Positions 11,644 through 26,300 of a stretch of 64,000 bases of DNA are shown here, piece by piece. The first letter of the stretch is position 1. Each line of letters opens with the position of its first letter. Position numbers and translations under genes: made by a program. This DNA comes from Agrypnia vestita (taxonomy: Eukaryota > Arthropoda > Insecta > Trichoptera > Phryganeidae), in assembly GCA_016648135.1 (NCBI GenBank), contig JADDOH010008000.1, positions 1 through 64,000 on the forward strand, in the 5' to 3' direction. The notes under the pieces were generated by a model. It saw nothing but the letters and a program-made list of their open reading frames with translations. It ran no database searches and was not told the DNA's origin.

Positions 11644-12779
11644 TATATATATATTACGACGTGAAGTTCTGTTGCTCCCAACAGAACTCCTCGTCGCCAC
11701 CAGCTTCGCTCAGTCGGAGAAGAATCGGACTCACCTTACTTCCACAATTTAAACTCAGGGTACTTCCGGTGTCGTGTACGCTGCACTTCAGCTGTCTCTC
11801 ACTTTAACTTATTTTAAGTTGCAACAGTTCAATGACTAGGGTAATACAACGAAACATTATTTAGATGGAGGGGAATTTATTCAAATGAATTTTAAACAGA
11901 AATTAATAATGCCACAGAAGGTGACAATTTTTTTATGAAGTGTTTTTGGGAATTTTGCACATTGAAACCCTTTTCTTTACAATAAATTGAGGTGAATATT
12001 TAATTTACCACGCCTCGACATCAGCGCTAGCGGCCGCGTCATACAAGGAGGGAAAAGACAGTGGAACTAAATACTTTTACACTACTGGCGGTGACGCAGC
12101 GCAGGTGTCGGTGCATGGTATTCACATTCTGCAAATTAATGAACATCTGGGCAAAATTTCTATATCACATTTAAAACAATGAAGCTACAGTAGTCTGGCA
12201 CAAACACCGCTTCCGCACGTGCTTAGCAATGTTCCTTTTTTCTAAAACCGCTCGACCTGATGCACATGTTCTTGTATTTACGGAGTCAGATAACACGCAG
12301 CTCGCTCCAGGCGTGATGTGAAATTGATTAGTAGAGAGAATTTAAATACCAGGCAAGTCGTGGTCTTTATTTTGCTGGCCTCGCATCTGAGGAGGATTGC
12401 TCCCTTAAGGGTCCAGAGAACAACCCCGCCCCGAGGCTTTGGGCGGCCGATGCAGATGATTACCGGAACATCACCTCTGCAGCTGCCCCCCAGGCGTTGC
12501 AATGGATATTAACACGAGGGTTCACAGAAAGGTTCACATCTCGCGTGCTGAAGTGTCAGATTCCGAATGCGCCATTTTGTAATCTCGTCCCCGCCGTTCG
12601 CGACCGCTGTGAAACTATCCGCAGTAGACCAAAGACATTATTTTGTTCCATAGAGTGTTTGCGGTACCTACGCGATTAGAAATCAATTTTTGGTGCAGAT
12701 CGTTGGTGCGGGGATCGATAAATTCATTTCTTCAGAGGTTTCGCGAAGAGGTGTGACGAACAAAGGTTGCTACGTCACA
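11644..12779. other. Unannotated stretch with GC-rich blocks
   Basis: No gene recognised. 12000-12130 and 12270-12510 are GC-richer than the surroundings and could be LTR or transposon relics, but no target duplications or terminal repeats were found. Open frames are short and lack known motifs. Confidence 0.4.
11665..11688. repeat. Short perfect hairpin
   Basis: AGTTCTGTTG-CTCC-CAACAGAACT is a 10-bp perfect stem with a 4-nt loop, just outside mariner copy 1. Function unknown. Confidence 0.6.
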
Positions 12780-12802
12780 ATATATATATATATATATATA
12801 TT
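12780..12802. repeat. (TA)n microsatellite
   Basis: About eleven uninterrupted TA dinucleotides. Confidence 0.9.
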
Positions 12803-12805
12803 TAA

Positions 12806-12920
12806 AAAATAGAGATGCGAACACGGAATTCGTGTCACATCAATATTCTTACTATTTTCAAATTAAGCTAAACGCTTGTGGTATGAAAATAGGACTAACT
12901 TGCTTGTCTGGAGTGAGCGA
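12806..12920. repeat. SINE-family repeat (copy also at 18571-18700)
   Basis: The run from ATAGAGATG through ACGTGTCACATCAATATTC (GTGTCACATC here) and GAAAATAGGACTAACTTGC matches 18571-18690 closely. In the second copy it continues into a reversed tRNA B box (GGTTCGAACCCGCGACC), which marks the family as tRNA-derived. This copy is interrupted before the B box. Confidence 0.65.
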
Positions 12921-13209
12921 CATTTGGATCGGATACTCGTATACCGAGTTTTTATTGCCAACGGATCTATAAAGAAATGGCGCATGTGCTAAATTTTTTC
13001 ATTTCATACACTGAAAACGCAATATTTTAAATCGTTCTTAAGAATTTTAGACGCAAAAGAAGATCTAAAATAAAATGTTTTAAAGTTGCAAAGACGAATT
13101 TGCCGCAACTTAACAAAGCAACATAACTCTGCTTCACGAGCTGCAAATTTTTTCTTTTTTTTCTTTTGCTTTAATCGATAGGTATACTATCTGAGAATAT
13201 GCTTATAAA

Positions 13210-13557
13210 ATCAGAGAGCGAAATTCTAAATGATGACGATTTCCAAAATTATTTAAGAACGAAGAGACTTTTCTGTATTTGTTGAATAAATTGGCGCCAA
13301 AAATAGCAAAGCAAAACATCAAAATACGTGACAGCATTCCTGCGGAGCAAAGATTGATGTCCACTTTGCGATTTTTAGCTAGAAGAACTTATGAATATTT
13401 AAAATTCAGTTGCAAAATTTCACCCCAATTGCTCGGAAAAATAATACATGAGACTTTTTTGATACTATTCGTAAGGAATATTTCACATCCAGAAACAGAA
13501 GTGAATTATGAAATTACGAGAACTATTAGATATTTTTTTTGGGGATGGGTAGATAAT
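13210..13557 (+). pseudogene. PIF/Harbinger transposase N-terminal fragment
   Basis: A readable frame contains LLNKLAPKIAKQN, then SIPAEQRLMSTLRFLARRTYE (shortened) and ISPQLLGKIIHET. This is the pattern of the helix-turn-helix region of HARBI1/ALP1-like transposases, in which a 'P.ERL..TLRFLA.G.SY..L.F' block is followed by 'S...I..I..ET'. The preceding 60 bases continue the same similarity in another frame (NYLR...). The catalytic half is absent. A relic. Confidence 0.7.
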
Positions 13558-13755
13558 TAATAATTATGTGATAATTTGCATGATCATCTATAATTGTGTG
13601 CAAAAAATGACAAAAATAAATAATTTTCTCTATTAAAATTGCTTGGTGATATGTTTTGCATGAAATAACGATGGAAACACTTCATCAAATTCGGTCGTAA
13701 CCAGTAGTAACCTCTCGACCATGACTGAACGTGACCGAAAATAACTTTTCATTCT

Positions 13756-13963
13756 AATGGGCCTACCACACGCACAAGTATCACCATACTTTTGCATGCG
13801 CATGCCGGTTGCACCGTGTACAAAACACCAACTACACGCAAGGTGTTCCGTGTACAAACGTGCGTGTAGTTGGTGTTTTGTACACGGTGCCCCGTTTACA
13901 AACCGGCATGCGCATGGAAAAGTGTAGTGATACGGGTGATACTTTGCGTGTGGTAGGCCCATT
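13756..13963. mobile_element. 208-bp foldback/MITE-like hairpin upstream of KRI1
   Basis: The left arm starts AATGGGCCTACCACACGCA and the right arm ends with its complement TGTGGTAGGCCCATT. The inner parts also pair (GCATGCGCATGCCGGTT; ACAAAACACCAACTACACGCA), so nearly the whole segment can fold into one long stem. No coding content. It ends 225 bp before the KRI1 start codon, so it lies in or next to the promoter. Confidence 0.85.
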
Positions 13964-14188
13964 AATAAATGAATTAAGTAATTATACTTTTTGTTTATGC
14001 GTCACTATTAATGTCATAGATAAAGAAATCATTTCTATGATTGTCAGCTGTCAATTTCGCAGCGTGTTCTATATTCCTGACATTCTTGTGGTATTCTTGT
14101 CATCCTTGTTTTGTTAGCAGCTGTTGTCGAACTGTTAATGATCTGGCACAGGATACAAAATGTCAGTTTAAGTTAATTATATATAATA

Positions 14189-14303
14189 ATGGAAAAACAG
14201 CTATTTGATAATGATGATTCAGACAATGAAGTAACGTTCAAAGCAAGTTCCGAATATGCCAAAAAATATAACACATTGCGACGGAAAGAAGAGTTGTTGA
14301 AAT
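14189..14303 (+). CDS. KRI1: KRI1 exon 1 (start codon)
   Basis: Encodes an acidic N-terminus and the [18 protein letters not shown] helix typical of KRI1 N-termini. Ends in phase 1 at AAAT|GTGAGG. Confidence 0.9.
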
Positions 14304-17300
14304 GTGAGGGTTGTTATGATACTACATATTAATATTTGTAGGAAACATTGCTTTTCTCTACCATTTGTGGAAAAGTATATTAGGATGAGCCTAATTAAAA
14401 CATGATCTCTTATTAATCATTTTTTAATAACATTGAGGAGTTGGTTTTTATACTTGCTTGCAATTAACCTAATTTTTTTTTATCAACTTATGATATTTAC
14501 TTATACTACTTATCGCTTTTGTTACGACTCAATTTTGATATGCAAATGTGGTGAAATGTCAAATTATTATTAAACATTGTGTTTTATTTTAGTAAAGAAC
14601 AAATATGGCGATGACGCTGTCTTGACGGAAGAGACGAGCAGTTCGGATGAAGATGACAATGTCATCTTTACAGAGGAGTTTGAGCGGGACTTTTTCAAGA
14701 CACTGTCTTGCCTAAAAAAGAAAGATCCACGTATATATGATAAGAATGTTAAGTTTTTTGAGCTGGATTCTACAGACAGAGGAGGAGCAGGGGCACAGAC
14801 ACCAAAAAAATCTATCAAAGAAAAGCCCATGACTATTAGAGATTACAATAGAAAAATCATCGTGGAGAAAGATGGAAAGATTAGTGATGACGAAGGTAAA
14901 TAAGTTATCGGGTTCTTATTAATCTAATACATAGTCATTACGTTTCAATGTTCTTGTCCGAACAATTATTATGGTGCATATATATGGATGAGATTTTGAG
15001 GAATAATCCAAGAATACGGTCTCTTTGTTCATACAATGAAAATAAGTATTCCACTATATAATTTAATGTCCTGTTAATTTAATCTAACTAAAATAATCAT
15101 AATCTAAATTAAACAAACCAAACCTAATAACCTAACCTAACCAAACTTAATAACTAACTAAACCAAACCTAATAACCTAACCTAACCCAACCTCATATAT
15201 TGCCTATGAAATGTCAAAATATGCAGTGCATTTTTCGAAACTTTAAAGTGTAATATCTTATTTAATACTTACTTTTTAAACGGAAATTATCTTTCACTTT
15301 GTTATTAGCACATTCAATAATATAGTGAAATAATCATTTTCGTTGTATATGCAATGGGACCATTATCTTGGATTTAGCCGATTTTGATAATAAAAAAGAA
15401 AATTATTACACACAATGAGTTATATAACCAATCACTGCTACTTGAGGGGAGCAGTTCCTCTCATTATCCAGGGAACTTAACCCCGAATCTAAATATATTG
15501 TGTTAACCATTATTTTAGAGGGTAGGGCATGGAGGGAAGAGAGAGTTTATTGGTTATTAATGGAAATATAGATAATAATGGGGAAGAGTAGGGGAAGGTG
15601 GTATTGTTTGACAGTGTTATTCCGAATTAAAATTTTTCTGGATTTCTGCGGTTTACAAATTATTCATGATTATTCCCTTACAAGGCACCGAGTGTAAAAG
15701 TTTTAGTTTATGACTATCAAAAGAGTGATTTGTTTTGATCATGTGATAAGAAAATACTGACAAATTTTTGTTGTCGCTGTCTTCAAAAGTTATTTCATAT
15801 AGTCTGCTTTTTTCCAATATGGGGCCATTCAAGTATTACATAAGCACCAAATGGGGTCTTTGCTTTGCCTATTTTTGATGAAATGGGGGACGGGAACAGG
15901 TCTGGATCATGATTACGTCAGCAATATTTATTTAAGTACTTTTTATGATTTTCTCGCAAAATTTGGAAACTATTAAGTCGAACATCCTTATCAATACTCA
16001 ACAAGGAAATACTGAAGTCAGGTGGAAAAGACCTTAAGGCAAACTACACTAAATTGCAGAACCAACTTACAAATTTCAACAAAAGCAAACCATCAAATCA
16101 TAAATACAGATTAAGTGAGAAAACACTACAGTTAATTCAGGAAAGAAAACATTTATTTAATAGTAAAATGAGGAAAGAAAATATTCAACTTATCACCAAA
16201 CTGAGTAAGGAAATTAAGGAAGGTATCAGGAAGGATAGAAAAATAACAAGACTACAAACATTGGAAAAACATATTTTAACCACTGGCGGAACAAGAAAAG
16301 CTTTAAAAGAGCTACGAGAAACAAACTCATGGATACCAAGCTTGAAATATGATCACTGCTATATAACACACCGAAAAGATATAAACAAAGTAGCCACAAG
16401 CTTCTATCAGGATCTATATTCCAACCATGACAATGCCAATCGAAAAACCTATAGCATCCCTAGACCTAACTTATGTTCCTCAGACCGAGAACCTGAAATT
16501 TTACACAACGAAGTCAGGAAAGCAATATTAAGTCAAAAACTAGAAAAAACACCAGGACCAGATAAAATTACAAATGAGATACTAAAAGGTACATTGGATG
16601 AACTGGTTCCCGCTCTTACTCAAATTTTCAATAACATTATGATATCAGGACATATACCAGAACAGTGGGAAACATCTCATATAATTCTTATATACAAAAA
16701 AGGTCCAAAAGAAGACATAGGTAATTACAGACCAATAAGTTTAATGTCCAACATATATAAAGTTTTTTCTAAGATCATCCTAGATCGTATAAGCACCAAA
16801 TTAGACGAAAATCAACCAATAGAACAGGCCGGCTTTAGAAAACACTTTGCCACCATAGACCATATACATACTGTAAAACAAATTATAGAAAAATACAAAG
16901 AATATAACAAACCCTTGTATATGGCCTTTATAGACTATACCAAGGCCTTCGATAGTATAAGCCACGAAGCTATTTGGGAAAGTCTAGAAAACCAAGGAAT
17001 CCCCATTCATTATTTAAACATAATCAAAACTATATATTCAAACAACAAAGCAAGAATACAATTAGAAGGTTTGGGAGAGACCTTCAACATTAAGAGAGGG
17101 GTTAGACAGGGAGACCCACTCTCCCCCAAGCTTTTTTCAGCAACCTTAGAGAATATATTTCGCAAGATGGAATGGGACCAAGCTGGTTTAAACATAGATG
17201 GACGAAGACTTAACCACCTTAGATTTGCAGATGACATAGTCCTTTTCCAAGAAAACCCTAAAAAACTAGAGAAAATGATCCAAGACCTAAATAGAGAAAG

Positions 17301-20300
17301 CGAGAAAATTGGACTGTCCATGAATATCAACAAAACAAAATTATTAACAAAATCAGACAAAGGAGAAATTACAATAAATAAGCAACCGCTTAAATATGTA
17401 GAGGAGTAGGTACATATACTTGGGTCAGATCATCTCCCACACTGATCAAACAGACAAAGAAGTTAAAAAACGGATTGCAAATGGATGGAAAAAATACTGG
17501 TCACTCAAAGAAATTATGAAGGCCACCGATCTCAGTATGGGCACAAAACGGAGAGTCTACAATACCTGCATTCTACCCTGCATCACATATGGCTGCGAAA
17601 CATGGTCTCTCTCAAAACATCATAGAGCCATGCTGCAAGGATGCCAAAGAGCGATGGAGAGAAGCATGACAGGTATCAAGAAGCAAGAAAAGAAACAAAG
17701 CACCTTTATAAGAGCCAAAACGAAGGTTATGGATGTACTAACGAAGATAGACCAACTGAAATGGAGATGGACAGGCCATATGCTAAGGAGCACTCAGGAA
17801 AAGTGGAGTAAAATTGTTACATGCTGGTACCCCAGAGATGGGAAAAGGAAAAGGGGAAGACAGCCCAAGAGATGGGAGGATGAACTAAAATTAACAGCAG
17901 GCCCTTTCTGGAGAAGGGTCGCCAGGGATAGAACTCAATGGAAATTGTTGGAGGAGGCCTTTGCCAAAAGGCACACTGAACTTAGAGATATTCTTTAAAC
18001 AGGGAAAGCATTTTATCTTACACAAAAATCTAAGTTCAGGATAAAGGGCTAATTGATTGATTGATTGATTGAAGTCGAACATGTAAAACACGTCTTTATG
18101 ATACCTCCGTCAAGTCATTAAATCGTCACATCAGGGAGATCCATACAAAAATAAACATGCACACCGAAACGAGAGTGAGACCTATATAGGTAACTTCTCG
18201 TCTTGCTAATGAATTGATGAGCATAATACAAACTTTTGACGAATACCAAGATGTTGTTAAATGGCTCGAAAAGAACGATGTTGATATCCCGAAAAACACA
18301 AAAGTGAGCAGACAGACAAAATCGAGCAGCAAACATCAAATGTCATCCAAGTCATGGATTCAAGTGTCATGGACTGAGGACACAAATTTTGTTAATTTGA
18401 ATTAACAAAATTTTTAATAGAACAAAATAAATTAATATCTTTTATATATAAAGAACATAATATTTAAATACGATTCTAATAATTTGCATGAATAAATATG
18501 CATATGCATTAAATTCCTGTATAGTCTATAACTTTTTTTTTTTTTAATTATTATTTTTTTATTAAAAAAAAATAGAGATGTGAATACGGAATACGTGTCA
18601 CATCAATATTCTTACTATTTTCAAACTAAACTAAATGCTTGTACTATGAAAATAGGACTAACTTGCTAGTCTGGAGTGAGGTTCGAACCCGCGACCTCTG
18701 GATTTTGGATGGATGGATTTCTAGACTTAATAACTGCTGCTCATGAATAGTAATAAAGAATCTGAACAGATTTCAAAAAATATATACCAATGTTTACGTA
18801 AGTCTAGGAGGGTGGAGTAAGAGCTTTGCTTACTTTTGCTGACAAGGGGGAGGGGGGGTTAAAAATTACTAAATTCTGTTTGCGTAATGTGTATTTGAAT
18901 GGCCCCCATGTTAATTTGAGACTTTGATCTCTCATCTCCGAGATTAGGCAGCTAAGGTCGGAATGTATTAGTTGGTAATTCTACTCCGCACACATAACAC
19001 AGCACAAGTAACGGCCAGCAGGAATGACAACCTGCCCTGCTCTTAGTCTGTCCTCATCGCAGCTTTCCAAATGTCTCATCCATGTACATGCTTTATTAAA
19101 ATGTATTTTTTCACAATTGATCAGATTTGCATGTGGGAATTAGCAACAATGTGCGTGTTTCTCACAACTTCTCTCAAATTTTAATCAAGATAAAGTATAG
19201 ATGAATCATGGAGACGAACCTATTTTGTATAGGGGAAAGTAGGTATGGAAGTCTTTTTGGGTGTTCGTAGGGCTTACGTGATTACTTTACACAATATAAC
19301 ACCAATTCCACCCACAATCTATACAATTTTTGGAAGTTGTATGTATGTTTGATTTGCACATCTTGTTTCGTATGTGAGTTGTGTCTTTGCCACCGCTACT
19401 TGTGATTGAAATTTGTCATTCCCATTAACTAGCTTAGATGTCGCCTTTGGTAATGAGAAATCTATATTTTTGATTGGAGTTTTTAAAGCAATATTCTTAA
19501 AAATTATTCATTATATTTTATATTAATTACAGTGAATCTTCAATATTTGCAATTTATCCATTACGGGAGAAAGATGGATATGTAAAAAGACAAATATCAC
19601 AATTTTTTTCCAAAAAAATTAAATAAATAATTTAATCCGTTCCCAGCCCTGAATTTTGTCCAAAATTTTCACTCTTGTGTGTCCTTTGTGAAAGTATCGT
19701 CCTTAGTAAAAACCGCCTTTAAAATATATTTTTAACTATGGACAGTTTCGTTGGACAGCCAATGGGATGTGTACGTGGACTATGTGAATGATTAAAATAG
19801 TCCATATTAGGCTGTAATTTATATGAAAAAATATAGTGTTGGTTGAAACAATACATATATTGTTTTAGAGAATCATGAAGATGAAAACGATGACCGGCCA
19901 ATATCCCCTTCATACGTCCAAGAACAACAGCAAATTAAAAAAATGTTCTCATCGGCAATTGATGAAGAAGAGGATGACTCAGCTGAAATTGGTGGACTTT
20001 TCAGTAAAAAGAAAAAATCTAAAAAGGAAGAGGTACGTGATTGTCGATAATAAAATTTTGTGTGAAAATAAGTAGGCAATAATTGTAGCAATTAATAAAT
20101 CAAAAAAAAATAATTGAGACATGCTTTTATATTCTTTTTAACATCACCTGTGCAGTATCCAAATAGTAAACACATTGTTTTAAGGTTTGAAACAAATTTT
20201 CGGACGGCATATTCTTCAGCTGTTTCTGTGACTCTTGCTTGTGAGTAACGTGATTATTATTTTAATTGAAATAATGACCAAAATGATTTACTAATGTTTA

Positions 20301-23300
20301 GTCATCCATGTTACATAAATGAAAGTTTCAGAGCTCTAGCTAGTCAGGAAATTGATGAAAAATCAATTACAAAATTGTGTGAATGTTCATGAATAATTAT
20401 TGTAGTAAAAGTTTTTTCTTTCTTTCTTTAGGAAGAGGAAGAAAAGAGTTACCGGGATTGGATTGCTGGGGAAGTGAATCACTTGAAAAATGACTCTGAA
20501 GAGAAAGATCTAAAACCATTGAAGGATTTCTGGTCAAATCCATTATTAGAAAAAGATGAAGCCTTTTTAAGAGATTATTTTCTAAACCAAAGGTAATTTT
20601 TTTCATTTCATATTACCGAGGAATGGAGATATAAATTATAAAAAAAAATATTATAATGCCCTATAATATACAATGTGTCTCATAGCTAGTAGCAAAAACT
20701 TCAGGGGGTCTCTTCATTCAGTTTTGAATAGAAAATATTCTTTAGACTTTGGGTAAAATGTCAACAGTTACGGAGGTAAGCGACATCAAAGTTTGCATTT
20801 TTTTTTTCAATCTTCTTCTAGTGTCAGGTCCTCCCAACTTTGGTTATCACAAAAAAGTTTATTTCCCCATCACTAGCGGCTAGAAACAGCTCCTCCACCG
20901 TCCTTATACAATTTTTTCAATATTTTGACTTATTTTCTGTAAAACGTTGGACTATCACTACAGTAACTTATATCAAATGTTTGAAATTCGTTTGGTTTTA
21001 TACGAGTCATCTCTTTGCATCAAAAATCAAAAATTCATTTGCCTAGATGCCTTGAAGGGAAATAAATTTTTGATATTCAATATATATATATGTATTACTT
21101 TCATGAAAACCTTAATATTTTACAAAAAATTTTTTATTCGAAATTGTAAAATATAAGGATCTTTGATCTTTTCCTGTAATGAGACATTTACCTCTAAAGA
21201 AGTATGGCCATATGGCCAAATAAATTCACTCCCTTAGAGATTTAATGCATATGAAAGAAAGAATTTAGTTGTCAATTTTAGCAGTTAATTTAGATATGAA
21301 AAAGAAATGGAATGATTATTAGCATATTTATTTTTTGTAATTGTATTTGTAGTTTAAAATTTTTGAAATATTGTCGGGGGCAACTAGAAAAAGAAATATT
21401 AATGTATTTGCCTACAAAATTTAAAAATTACACTCTCGTCTGTTTTTAGATTCAAGGAAACTTCTGATAAAGATCGAATTCCCAGCTATGATGAAATTGT
21501 CAACGACTCAGAAGAGCACCTATCTGAAGATGAGAAAATTCTTGGAGAGCAGACAGAATTTGAGCACAAGTACAATTTCAGATTTGAAGAACCAGATCAA
21601 GAATTTGTGAGGAATTTTTGCACACATTCTAATTTATCTACTTAATACTGTGGGAATGAAGCTATCAACGTGTGACAGAACTGAATAATGATTCTACTAT
21701 CAGCTTATTATTATTATTATTATTATTGATAATGGGCAGGCAGCCTAAGCTGATAGGCCCATATCACTGTCTCTCATTTGAATATCCAGCCTATTTTTAA
21801 ATTGGTTGACACTGGCTGCAGACACAAGACACACACAGCTTAAAGTTTATGTTTTTAACGGCCGGTTGTATCAACTTAGATTGTTGTCGACGATAGTTTA
21901 AACTGTAAATCTCGTTTAAGCCTGTGAGCGTGCACACTGCATAATTTTTGACATCTGTCATCAAATTTTTTTTTTCCATTTTTCGACATTGTAGAGTCGG
22001 TAACGTCTTATCCTACCCACGAGCCAGGGAAATACTCGAGATACATTATCTGTCCGCTTTTTCATCTATCCTGTGGCAAATAAATATAAAATTATCAAAA
22101 CCTAATGTATGATGAGATATAGAAAACAAATTTACTGACAACTATGCCTAGTGACAAAATTAATTTAAAGTTGCGGCAAAATCGATTACTTCCGACAAAA
22201 ATTGTTTATTTTAGATCTAAATAAATTACTTTTCCTTTAAGGGATCGTCAGAAAAATCTGTGGCATCCTACATAACACTGTACATTTCAACACTACAATA
22301 TCAAAAAATGTAATAAAAATGATTTTGATGACAGATATCGCAAATCGCACCGGCTTAAATGAGATCCACGGCTTAAACTGTCTTCGACAACTACCAAGTT
22401 GATACAACACGCCGTAAGACATGTCGAAAAGTCATGCCATGGTGCAGGATTAATTTGTTTCTTACTTTTTAATACATGCTCATTTTAACCATGTAACTAG
22501 TTTTACTAAAAACAAATTAAAATCAATCAACAAATAAAATAAATCAACAGATGTTTCTAGCAGGGACCATAGTAATATGTGAATGAATCTTGATTCAAAC
22601 ATACATATAGAACTTTCAAAAAATTTGATAATGTATGGATGTTTTTACGATGGAATTGGTGAACGTTGCATTGTGTAGAGTGATCACTTAAGCCAGCTTA
22701 TACATAGTAAGTCCTGAACCATCATATAAGAGACTTCCATTCACTTTTCTCATATATAAATTAGCTTCGTCTCTGTGAGACTTCTATAATTTATCCTTAA
22801 TTAATTAATCATCCATCTGGGGATAAAATCTGGTATCTGTGTTCATAGAACATGCCTTCATATAAAAATATTGTTTAATAAAAATTAAAATACATTTAAA
22901 ACGGAATACACTTTCTGGATCTGACATTGTTGTGTGTTTTTTTTTTACAATATTCTAATTTTTTTCTGTTTTTGACTAATTTTGATTTTTTTTAATCATT
23001 ATTTTAGATAAAACGCTATCCGCGTACTTTGGAACACTCCTTGAGGCCTAAGGATGATAAACGTGCCAAGAAGAGGGCGGAAGTGAAAGAACGGAAAATT
23101 GATGAAAAAAAGCGCAAGAAAGAAGAGATAGCTCAACTTAAAGCACACAAACTGAAAGAAATTCAACAGAAAATTGAAAAATTGAAAGAAATTACCGGAA
23201 ATGACCAATTAGCATTTAACGTAAGTATACTTGTGACGTATCTAACATCTAGTATAATACTGACAACCTTGCACATTACTTATTTGTAACAACTTTTTTT

Positions 23301-26300
23301 TTTTTTTGTATAATACCATAATGCCTGAGTTTCAGGGTAGCTGTGAGAGTAACAATATATGTACATGTATGCAAAATTTAGTTCTGGCTTTGAGTAGGTT
23401 AGGGGTTTAGGAATGAAACACTTGAAATTAATTATCTTTTTATTTATCACCAAAGACAGCGAACACAAACTTAACTGGAGCAGTCTTATGTAATTCGGAC
23501 TGATTTCACACTTTTCACTTGAAACTTTTCCATTTGTCTAAAACACTCTATACTCATCTTAAAATATTTGCATGCCTGTGATTGCGCTTATTCACTATCG
23601 AATGCCCAGTAGGTACTCTTGCAATCTATTAGGTCCTTACATATGAAATTGAGGTTTTGCCGTACTGGCAAATTTGATCTCAAATATCTTCTTTTTGGCT
23701 AGGAATTCCAAATCCAAATTTATACAGCTATTTACTCATGTATTTGTGTTTTGAAAATCATAATTCATTTGTTTTTTCCTCAATTGTTTTTTTCTTTGCG
23801 TCACTCAGTTTACAAAATGAAAAACTTGAAATATCGCGTTATTTACGAGTACGAGTTCCACCGTGGCACCAGTGCTGCAGAAACGGCTCGAAGGATTAAT
23901 GATGTGTATGGCGACGGTGCCGCAAAAAAAACACGGTGCGTTTTTGGTTCCAACGTTTTCGTTCTGGAAATTTCGACCTGCAGAACAAGCCCCGTGGACG
24001 GCCGGAGACCAAAGTTGATAATGAAGAATTGAAGGCTATTGTGGAAGCGGATCCATCGCAAACCACATCCTAGTTAGCTGCAGGCTGCGGTGTTAGTGAT
24101 AAAACTGTTTTAATCCACTTGAAGTAAATTGGTAAGGTGAAAAAGCTTGAAAGGTGGGTACGTCACGAATTGAGTGAAGCAAATCAACAAACGCGCGTTG
24201 ACTGCTGCGTTGCATTACTCAACCGGCACAATAATGAAGGGATTTTAAATCGAATCATTACCTGTGATGAAAAGTGGATCCTGTACGATAATCGGAAGTG
24301 CTCATCGCAATGGCTGGACCCTGCCGAACCAGCCAAACCATGCCCCAAGCGAAAATTGATTCCAAAAAAGTTACTTGTGAGCGTTTGGTGGACTAGTGCT
24401 GGTGTCGTTCACTATAGCTTTCTTAAATCTGACCAGACGATTACGGCAGATGTCTATTGTCAGCAACTGCAAACCATGATGGAAAAGCTAGCTGCTAAAC
24501 AACCGAGGCTGGTTAATCGCTCTAGGCCACTGCTGCTTCATGATAACGCTAGACCACACACTGCACAACAGACGGCTACCAAATTAGAGGAGCTTCAATT
24601 GGAATGTCTAAGACATCCACCGTACTCTCCGGACCTTGCCCCAACAGATTACCATTTTTTTCGAAATTTGGATAACTTCTTGCAAAGGAAAAAATTCAAC
24701 TCCGATGGGGCAGTCCAAACCGCCTTCAAAGATTTTATTGATTCCCGTCTGAATGGTTTTTTTAGTAAAGGGATCGATGAACTACCTATGAGATGGCAAA
24801 AGTGCATAGATAGCAATGGTACATACTTTGATTAAATAAATATATTATAATAAAAAAAAATCGGCTTTATGTTCCTCCCATACTAAACGTCAATTTCATA
24901 TGTAAGGACCTAATATTTTAACTGGTCGCTTATAATTCACACTATAACGCCACTTTTGCTAGTACATATCAGTTTCTATGGAATCGCAGAACTGTCACAA
25001 TAAACTGTTGTGTGTAGCATTTATGTCCCTTTTTATATTGAGAATGTCATTTCCCAAACTTTGGGATATGATCGACTTCTAAACCTTTATAGTTATTTCT
25101 AATGATTGTAAAACATACAGTGCTGGAAAATCCTCTATTTGTGCCAATGTTCAATGGTGGTCAGGACGGGTGTCTATGTTTTACAGGATCAATTAATATT
25201 TGAATGCCTTTTTTAAATCATCATCATACAATACATGCTTTTATTATTTATAAATATAATTTTGAACATGTATTAAGCTACACGTACAATCACTGAATAT
25301 TCTAGGATGAAGACATCGAAGGAGATTTCGATCCTGATGCCCATGATCGAAGGATGAAAGAATTATTTGATGGAGAATATTATGGTGAAGCTGATGGAAA
25401 GAAACCAGAATTTCCAGAGCTGGATGAGGAATTGGAGATAGGTAGGGTATTTTGCAATTCATCAAAAGAATTTATGAAATGCAAAATTTATATTTTTTGG
25501 CTGGCATCACTCCCAATACTATATCTATAAACGTGACAAATGTGTCACTGAATTTCAAAATCCGCTATAACACTTCATAAATTATTTTTTTTTGTTATTG
25601 GATTCGGAATTATTATTTTTACTTAAGATTTCAAAATACCTTTCGTTAGCTAGAATATTTAGAATAATGTTAAAATGAGCAACAAAACCAGGTACAGGAG
25701 ATCTCTTCAATATTATGGCAGAATGAGGCTGATCAAGCATTTGAGCATAAAAAATAATATGTCCGCTACTACAAATGAATTGCTGTTTAATTGTTCTTAA
25801 AAGTCAAACATATTTCATTGTTCTTTCAAAGCCAGACATGTTTCATTGTTATTTCAAAATCTGCTATAACAAAGTATGGGTATTACAAAACCCAATATAA
25901 TGCAATGTGAATCTCAAATCCGTCATATACATTTTATTATCATAATAAAATACATATTCGGGTTCAATTTAATACTATAATAAAATAAATAATGATTCTA
26001 TTTTAGATCAATGTAACTAATTAATTACAGTAAAACCCCGTTTATTCACACTCCCATAATTCAAAATTTGCCATAATTCAAAATTTTTAGAACACACAGG
26101 TCCCAAAATGATAATTGATGTTGATTAACCCTGATAATTTGTAAATTAATACATATAAATTTTAGACCCTTGCATAAAAATTGCTTTTTGATCGGGCGTG
26201 CCAGTGCGGGGTGTCCTTTATGTATTTCGCGGAATCCACTATCTGTACATTATTACGACATGGTTCCTAAAATTGAGGAATCCTATGAGTGCTTTCTTCA

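Larger units (their letters stand above)
15822..18905. mobile_element. DNA-element pair of inverted ends (GGCCATTCAA) carrying the LINE
   Basis: GGGGCCATTCAAGTATTACATAA at 15822 (read in parts) and, inverted near 18880-18905, a GGCCATTCAAATACACATTACG-like end look like the two ends of one non-autonomous element. The RTE-like LINE (15986-18071) and a SINE (18571-18700) lie between them. The arms are only partly alike. Confidence 0.45.

Noticed and set aside
15115..15200. Telomeric repeat array
   Set aside because: Too short and too irregular. Internal position within a gene intron.
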